NCBI RefSeq assembly: GCF_963576675.1
Contig: NC_088917.1
Coordinates: forward strand, 77,300,610 to 77,364,609
Source: Euphorbia lathyris
Lineage: Eukaryota > Streptophyta > Magnoliopsida > Malpighiales > Euphorbiaceae
Reading direction: 5' to 3'
DNA: 64,000 bases
Part shown: positions 58,032-64,000 of the stretch, in pieces
How the letters are laid out: every line of letters starts with the position of its first letter
Position numbering within the stretch: position 1 is the first letter of the stretch
Translations under genes and position numbers: made by a program
The notes under the pieces: generated by a model
Database searches by the model: none
Seen by the model: only the letters and a program-made list of their open reading frames with translations
What the model was told of the DNA's origin: nothing

Positions 58032-60015
58032 TCACGACGACACAGGGGAGAACGACGACACGGGAGACACGGGGGACGACGACGCGGGAGACAGAGGGGA
58101 TGATGGGATCGAAGGAGAAGACGAGGTCGTAGGAAAAAATAGGGACGAGGGGGGCGACGGGGATGACCCGCAGAGTTGGACGGCAGGAGTGTGAGGTAGC
58201 AGGCCATCGGCTGCTGTAGGGTGGTCAGGGACAGAACCGCGATTCGCCGATTGAGGTGAAAAGGGATATACTGATTCGTTAAACACTACATGGCGGGATA
58301 TAACTATTTTATTTTTGGATGGATCATAGCACTTGTATCCTCTGTGATTAGTGGGATAACCGAGGAATACACATGGGTACGAACGAGCTTTTAGCTTATG
58401 ACGGGACGGAGACGGAACAAGAGGAAAGCATAGGCATCCGAAGATACGGAGATGTGAATAAGTGGGGTCTTTTTGATACAAAATTTTAGTAAGAGATTGA
58501 TAACCCAATATTTTGTGAGGGTAAATGTTCAGAAGATAAGTGGCTAGTTCAAGTGCATGGTGCCAAAAACTAAATGGAATGGATGCATGGTTCATATCCT
58601 CTGTGATTATTTTTGGATGGATCATAGCACTTGTATCCTCTGTGATTAGTGGGATAACCGATGAATACACACGGGTACGAACGAGCTTCTAGCTTATGAC
58701 GGGACGGAGACGGAACAAGAGGAAAGCATAGGCATCCGAAGATACGGAGATGTGATTAAGTGGGGTCTTTTTCATACAAAATTTTAGTAGGACATTGATA
58801 ACCCAATATTTTGTGAGGGTAAATGTTCAGAAGATAAGTGGCTAGTTCAAATGCATGGTGCCAAAAACTAAATACAATGGATGCATGGTTCATATCCTCT
58901 GTCATTATTTTTGGATGGATCATAGCACTTGAATCCTCTGTGATTAGTGGGATAACCGGTGGCTAGTTCAAGTGGATGGTGCCAAAAACTAAATGGAATG
59001 GATGCATGGTTCATGACAGTTCGAATGACATTATTAATAGTTCGAATTGTGCGTTCTGATTTTCCATTTTGAGGTGATGCGGACAGGAATAACGAAATTG
59101 CATCCCGTTAGTATGACAGAATTGACGAAAACAATTGTTATTGAATTCACCCTCATTGTCACATTGAAAAACTTTAATGTCCCGTTCAAATTGCGTGCGA
59201 ACAAAGGAACAAAAAGTAAGAAACACAGAATAAACTTGGGATTTTTGGGCTAATGGAAAAGTCCATAAGAAATTTGTATAATTGTCAAGAAATAACACAT
59301 AGTAACGATGACCACTGGAACTTAAAGTGGGAGATGTCCATATCTCACTATGAATTAAATCAAACGGCATACAAGCAAAATTATAAGAGGACTGAAATTG
59401 TAATTTTACTTGTTTTCCATTAACACAGGAAGAGCAAACAGAAACATCCTTAATCCTATTACAAGAAATAAAATTGTTATTCAGCAGGGCGTTCAAAATG
59501 GGAGGCTCTGGATGTCCTAAACGATTATGCCAACCATCAGAAGACAGTGCAGTAAAAACGGAATGAGAGGAAGGTGAGGTGAATGGATTGGATATGACTG
59601 GATAAAGGTCCCCCGTACTGTTACATCTCATGATACGTGTTCCCGTCTGTAAATCCTTCACAGAAAAACCCAACGGATCAAATTCTATAGAAACTTGGTT
59701 ATCTTTAGTAAATTGACGAACATAAATAAGATTTTGAATGAGTTGAGGAGCATGCAAAACATTGTTTAATCTTAAAGGGTGATGTTTAGTGGCTAAAGAT
59801 GCATTACCAGATCCACAATTAGGCACACAATGACCATTACCGACAATAATATTTCCATCGAGACTCGAATTGAAATAAGAAGTGAGTGTACCTTTGTGCG
59901 CTGTCATGTGAGATGTGGCTCCTGTGTCCATGTGCCATTGATCAGAAGGTGGTGTAATCGACATGTTGTGCATTACTTCTGCAATATCAGTTGGTGCATA
60001 AGACGGGGAGGCCAT
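58032..60015 (-). pseudogene. pol: Element F protease-integrase, rearranged
   Basis: Protease (WHMDTGATSHMT) near 59930, integrase zinc head (WHNRLGHP ... CSSCVNGK) and core. Expected core residues are altered: HSEIW where HSDIW is usual, CDNEGEF for CDNGGEF, and a scrambled PHHLKMENQNAQ for the C-terminal core motif. The C-terminal integrase part (FGCLCFPLVP, CVFLGYP) is repeated by the 298-bp triplication. Confidence 0.85.
58309..59020. repeat. 298-bp tandem triplication inside element F integrase
   Basis: ATTTTTGGATGGATCATAGC starts at 58311, 58609 and 58907. Two full units and a third with most of its middle deleted. The first two units differ at few positions. Confidence 0.93.
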
Positions 60016-61055
60016 ATGAAAATGTGCTTGCGGTATGGGAGGGCGAGGTCCGAGAATGCCAGATTGTGGTGGCTGCCGGCCTGATGTCGGATAAGGGCAA
60101 GGTGTAGTTGCCCATGGTTCCTGCGGCGCCCACGGGTAAGAATAGGCCCACGACGGGAAGGTGGCGGGGCGGTAACCTGATCGGGAGTGGTAGCGGTCTC
60201 CTCTTCCGCGGTTCTGTCGTCGACCGTATCTGCCGCCACGGTAGTATTGAGGTGCGCGGTGTTGCGCAGGCCGTGCCGGAGGAGAGTTCGACGGTTGTGC
60301 GGCGGAATCGACGGAAAAAGCGGTTAGGGCGACTGAGTCTGAAGACGGAACGTTTTTGCGGTTACGGGCTGTCTCTTAAAGGATTAGCATGGATCTGGCT
60401 TTGTGAAAGGGAGGGAGAGGTCCCCATGGCGGATCTGAGTTCCAATTGTATCATAGGCATCGGTTAAACTAGATATGAGTTGGAGAACGATTTGGTCGTT
60501 GGTAACAGGACAATCTACATTTGATAACTGATCGGAGAGGGATTTGAGGTGCTGACAATAAGAGGAGATATCAGAAAAATCGTCTAGTTTGGTTTTTGAG
60601 AATTCTTGTTGAAGGAAGAGAGCACGAGAGTGCCTGTTGTTTGAGAATATGTCTTGTAGGCGGTTCCAGACTGTGGCTGCGGTGGAATCGACTTCAATAA
60701 CGGTGTGAAGCAGATCAATTGAAATAGTACTGTAAATCCATTGGAGGACCACAACATCAATATGAGACCAGAGTTCAGGGTTTTTGATTTGTGGAGAGTT
60801 GGCGGAAGGGTTTGTGGGTGATGGAGGAATGATGTGGTCAAGGACTTGGAAGACTTTGGCATGGAGTTTGAACAAGGCGGCCCAGGTTGGGTGGTAACCT
60901 TTTTCAATGTGCAGGGTGATTTTGATGAAGGTTGAGATATTTGATACTGTGAGGGAGGGATGAGTGGTAGAATTTGTTTCGTTAGTGGGTGAATCGGTGT
61001 TGGAATTTTCGGTGTTAGGGGTGTTTGTGTTTGAGGTGGCCGATGTATTGGTCAT
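60016..61055 (-). pseudogene. gag: Element F gag
   Basis: Open from MTNTSATSNTN (61055) for 223 codons to a stop at 60384. Thr/Asn-rich start, then the copia capsid/UBN2 domain (YHPTWAALFKLHAKVFQVLDHIIPP; LLHTVIEVDSTAATVWNRLQ; LSDQLSNVDCPVTNDQIVLQLI). The remainder to 60016, where a zinc knuckle is expected, is not open in one frame. Confidence 0.85.
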
Positions 61056-61150
61056 GGCGGCGGCTTAGGGTTTCAGCGGCGGTGAAGGAGGTAGGAGGAG
61101 AGAGAGAGGTCGGATGGAGAGAGAGAGAGAGAGAGAGGTAGACTAGGTTT

Positions 61151-61165
61151 TGGTCTCAGATACCA
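61151..61165 (-). other. Primer-binding site of element F
   Basis: TGGTATCTGAGACC directly after the 5' LTR, a variant of the tRNA-Met-complementary site. Confidence 0.85.
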
Positions 61166-61342
61166 TGTAACAATATGAATTGCTCAGTGATTGTTATTGA
61201 TATGTAATTCGTGTATATACAGAGTACAGTTTGCTATGTAGTGAAAGACTAATCCTATATTCTAGGCTAGAAATAGGGAACTAAGCTGTGTGAAATATAC
61301 AGATAAAATATCAGCTATAAATAAATAATATATACTCTAATA
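61166..61342 (-). repeat. 5' LTR of element F (177 bp)
   Basis: Plus-strand TGTAACAATATG to CTCTAATA, followed by the TTAAA duplication. Confidence 0.92.
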
Positions 61343-61692
61343 TTAAATACGAAGGTCACTGAACTTTTATGGTTGTCTCAAAATGGTTACTCAAGGTCAA
61401 TTTGTTTGAGTAAAATGGGCATGTCGGCGATTTGATTTGAGTGTGGCCAATGTGGAAACCACGTCATATTTCCAACGTCTTTTTTTGCTTTTGAAGTCGT
61501 CAGAGTAACTTAATTGAGATAAAATTCAAAATTGGATGATTTATTGAGATAAATTGAAATTGAGTGGTCATTTTGAGACAACCATGAATGAAACTTCAGT
61601 GATCAATGGTGCATTTAACCCAATTGCAATACTAATTAGTTTTGATCAGTTCTAGTTTTGCTTATAGGCAAACGATTTTAATCTCTACCTAC

Positions 61693-62513
61693 CTTTTCCA
61701 TGAATAATGCTTGAGAGGTGTTATTAAGGCTGCCTACCCCTTCCTCTTCCAGTTCCCGTTCATGTTCCTCGTGTCTTCGTGTTTTAACTTTCCATAGCTT
61801 TGGTTAGTAGGAACTTGCTTAGCAGAAATCTTCATTTTGGGACATCCTGTAACCATCACTTCTCTCAAACATGGAAAATGAAAAGCATAATTCCCTGAGC
61901 AGAAGCTTGTGAGGCATGGCAAATCATCGAGTCCTAAGTACTCTATATTCCACTCGCATACTTTGCAATGGCTACAATTTCTTGCATCATTTTGCAATCC
62001 TTCAAATTCATTCTTTTGAGCTGCACAAGACTCTCCTAGCTGTTGAAGTAGTAATGAGATTCATCAACCCATCACACTTTAACACTTCTAAATTTGTTAA
62101 ATTTTGAAATGCCACAGTGGAAGGCACTAGAATCTCCAATCTGTTGCATTCAACTACTTCCAAATCTTCGAGATTCTGAAGCAAGGGGACTAGATCAGAA
62201 TCATCATGGACTAGATACTTGAGCTTTGCCATATTTGATAGATTTAATTTTGTCAACAATGCATCTTTGCTCTTGAGAAAGCTCAGTTCTTGAAGGTTTA
62301 TTTCTTCAATTAAAGCATCACTTAAACCAAGCTTCTCCAGTTTAGGAAAATGTTGAAGGAAATTAGATGGCAAAATTGCATATTCTTCACCTTGGAAGCC
62401 TGTTAACTCAATGCACTTCACTCTGTGTATGAATTGAAGTTGATTGTCGTCATACAATATACTCTTCAAGCTGTTCATTCTACTTTCAATTCTTTCAGTC
62501 TTGGAATTGCAAT
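61693..62513 (-). pseudogene. LRR exon copy 2 of the resistance pseudogene
   Basis: Acceptor TTTTCCCAG before 62513 and donor GTAGGTAG after 61693. A base missing in the GTAGAATGGAAC equivalent near 62477 shifts the frame. From there LRRs similar to exon copy 1 run to about 62030, where a second shift and a deletion follow. The end (EYLGLDDLPCLTSFCSGNYAFHFPCL) is in another frame. Confidence 0.83.
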
Positions 62514-62843
62514 CTGGGAAAACAAAAGACAAAAATATATTTAAGTAACTGTTTGCAAAATGGAATACAACCTATTATAAGGTCAGATTAAAATTGTGTC
62601 TAATGACAGAATTTGGGAAATACCCGCTTAAGTTAGTTAAGTCAGATTACCCACTTAACCTATACACAGAATATCATGAAATACTAACAAACATACATTG
62701 ATATGATATATATAGATATCCTATGTTTTAAAAGTTGTCATATTAATTATCTTTTTTTATTTCTCTTATATTAATATGGTAAAAGTCATGCTAATAAACA
62801 TAATTTGAACATATAATTAGATTAAATTGTGCTCTATACTAAC
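62514..62843 (-). other. Intron between LRR exon copies 2 and 3
   Basis: 330 bp, AT-rich, with GTTAGTATAG donor at its right end. Nothing else visible. Confidence 0.6.
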
Positions 62844-63911
62844 CTCATGGCTGAAATGAATAAGATTGTGGTCTTCTTTGCCTTCTCTATCTGTAACACA
62901 TTGGTCCAATACCATGTAGATATTGTCCGCTCTGGCCCAATTCCAACACATTGGGCCTCACGGCTTTAAAACGCGTTTGCATGTATTGGATTCACATCTT
63001 ACTAATAAGCCCCAATCACTTCCTCTCCATTTCCGATGTGGGATTCAGTTCATTCTTGCGCCCATCGCCATCCCTTAGGGCCGCTCCTTGCTCAGGCCTT
63101 CTAACCCCGGCGCCACCCTCTCCGGACCGGGTCGTTACAGGCCCACCAGCTTCCGCTTGGTTCGTCCCCGAACCACACATCGTACGTGGAGAGTCGGCTC
63201 TGATACCAATTGTAACACCCTGGTCCAATACCATGTAGATATTGTCCGCTCTGGCCCAATTCCAACACATTGGGCCTCACGGCTTTAAAACGCGTCTACA
63301 TGGTATTGGACGAGGGTGTTATACTATCTTCCTTGGTCAATCTTGAAATTAATGATTTGATATTTAGACATTTTCTTATGCTAATCTTCTTCAATGATGG
63401 ACATTCCAAATAACCACTTCCTGAATAAATACTCGAAAACTTTGGCAAACATTCCACATCGATATATTCCAGTACACCAAGTATAACTTGATTACATCCT
63501 CTACTTCCTCTTCCTTTATTATTGTTTCCATCACCTCACAGTCTTTCACCTCTATCCATTGGAGTTGAAAGAGGCATGAAGCCATGGACCAAGTAAATGC
63601 ATATTCCAACCTGCTACAATTGTCTATTTTCAGCACTTCCAGTTTGCTGAAGTCCAAAATGCCCCCTAGGAGCCTTGTTGCATAATTGACTCAACATGGC
63701 TAGATCAGTAAGGTGTATTTCATTTAATTGTGATAGCAGTCCAACCTATCTACCTTCAGTAGATAGCTATTCCAAGTCAAAAACAACTTGTACTGACTCA
63801 CAGTTGCTTACAGTAATCTTTGTCAACCTGTTCAAAAAGTGTAGTTGATTGGCTAATATAGCTTTTGAACAAATTGCATTTTTCACCACTTCTTCAAAAT
63901 GTCCACAAACC
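62844..63911 (-). pseudogene. LRR exon copy 3, hit by a TRIM
   Basis: Leucine-rich units LTKITVSNCESVQVVFDLE, FSKLEVLKIDNCSRLEYAF, LQWIEVKDCEVMETI and, in a shifted frame, IDVECLPKFSSIYSGSGYLECPSL. Lesions: TAG at 63767-63769, a one-base shift near 63485, and the TRIM at 62892-63323. Beyond the TRIM the exon continues to a donor at 62843. The right border (AAG before GTTTGTGGAC) is tentative. Confidence 0.75.
62892..63323 (-). mobile_element. TRIM (terminal-repeat retrotransposon in miniature), 432 bp
   Basis: Direct repeats of about 113 bp (62892-63004 and 63211-63323) starting TGTAACAC. A tRNA-Met site complement GGCTCTGATACCA at 63196-63208 lies beside the right repeat, and the TSD CTATC lies at 62887-62891 and 63324-63328. 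The internal part is about 206 bp and has no coding capacity. Confidence 0.82.
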
Positions 63912-64000
63912 TTAATTTCAATACCAAGATATAACATTATTACTAATTAAGGGAAGCAAGAATACAAAAATCATAGTTGAGATGCTATAGTGGCATTACG
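63912..64000. other. Window end, probable intron of the resistance pseudogene
   Basis: AT-rich, no feature seen. Confidence 0.4.

Larger units (their letters stand above)
56597..61342 (-). mobile_element. Element F: short-LTR copia element (Ale-like)
   Basis: 4.75 kb on the minus strand, inserted in the MITE with TSD TTAAA (56592-56596 and 61343-61347). LTRs 56597-56719 and 61166-61342; primer site TGGTATCTGAGACC abuts the right LTR. Short LTRs and the UBN2-type gag (LTVSNISTFIKITL) fit the Ale group (inference). Coding regions are degraded, RNase H is missing, and the integrase region holds a 298-bp triplication. Confidence 0.9.
56589..61621. mobile_element. MULE-type MITE (282 bp) split by element F
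   Basis: Left piece GGGTTAAA (56589-56596), right piece 61348-61621. Inverted ends share GGTTGTCTCAAAATG and GGGTTAAAT. It is bounded by the perfect 10-bp duplication AATTGCAATA (56579-56588 and 61622-61631). The equivalent intron after exon copy 1 (around 55492-55520) reads CTAAATTGCAAAACTCC without insertion, an empty site. Confidence 0.88.
55569..63911 (-). pseudogene. CC-NBS-LRR-type resistance gene, LRR part only, decayed
   Basis: Three leucine-rich exons on the minus strand (about 62844-63911, 61693-62513, 55569-56449), each with recognisable splice borders and each disrupted. Repeats such as LEDLEVIECSRLKILV, FQNLTNLQVSKCDGLINLI, CPNMKIFAEQV and the GSLNNTIQALYMEK tail match the C-terminal LRR of RPS2/At4g27190-like plant intracellular immune receptors. 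The coiled-coil and NB-ARC exons would lie to the right of the window. Introns hold a MITE plus element F, and exon three a TRIM. Confidence 0.85.

Noticed and set aside
57814..58194. Acidic Asp/Gly-rich plus-strand ORF
   Set aside because: It is the antisense of the Ser/Pro-rich repeat in the element F linker.
63016..63288. ORFs within the TRIM
   Set aside because: The internal region of the TRIM is non-coding; the frames overlap on both strands and have no matching motif.

Overview
The window is nuclear DNA of a flowering plant, most likely a eudicot. It is dominated by transposable elements nested in one another, next to a decayed disease-resistance (CC-NBS-LRR type) gene. Evidence for a plant is the set of plant-type Ty1/copia elements primed by initiator tRNA-Met, an Athila-like Ty3 element, a Mutator-like element (MULE) with FAR1-type transposase and plant mobile domain genes, a TRIM, MITEs, and plant splice signals. 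I see no rRNA, tRNA, CRISPR or bacterial genes. The only host gene remnant I can support is the LRR pseudogene at the right end.

Layout. 1-9023: a minus-strand copia element (element 1; LTRs about 1.84 kb, intact pol, three stops in gag), inserted in the 5' LTR of a second element. 9024-26556: element A, a plus-strand SIRE/Maximus-like copia element. It is split in gag by element B (11319-23313, minus strand, same family, TSD GTAAC) and cut off in pol by element C. 26557-31653: element C, a non-autonomous Athila-like element with a gag remnant and no pol. Its 3' LTR ends at a 7-bp microhomology junction. 31654-41743: two tandem, truncated copies (D and E) of a relative of element 1, sharing a single LTR (35899-37736). 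42745-50727: a complete 8-kb MULE with about 110-bp TIRs and an 8-bp target duplication. It carries a FAR1-MULE-SWIM-OTU composite gene, a plant mobile domain gene and an unrecognised 249-codon gene. It also has a 41-bp minisatellite and GC-rich hairpin arrays near both ends. 50728-55451: intergenic DNA with two MULE-type MITEs, a hAT-type non-autonomous element and local duplications. 55569-63911: three LRR exons of a minus-strand resistance pseudogene. A MITE in one intron is itself hit by an Ale-like copia element (F), and a TRIM sits in the third exon.

Order of events readable from the sequence: A was present before 1, B and C landed in it. A later deletion or rearrangement removed the 3' part of A and C and joined C to D. 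F landed in a MITE that was already in the LRR intron; the paralogous LRR intron preserves the empty MITE site. Most coding regions are broken by a few stops, and most stops that can be compared with a sister copy are C:G to T:A changes, as expected for methylated transposon DNA.

The most unusual signal is a recurring architecture. Clusters of short GC-rich palindromes (9-14 bp stems, about 4-nt loops, each stem different) occur in copia leaders, in the Athila-like LTR and 3' region, and in the terminal introns of the MULE. These elements have no common ancestor that would explain the sharing.
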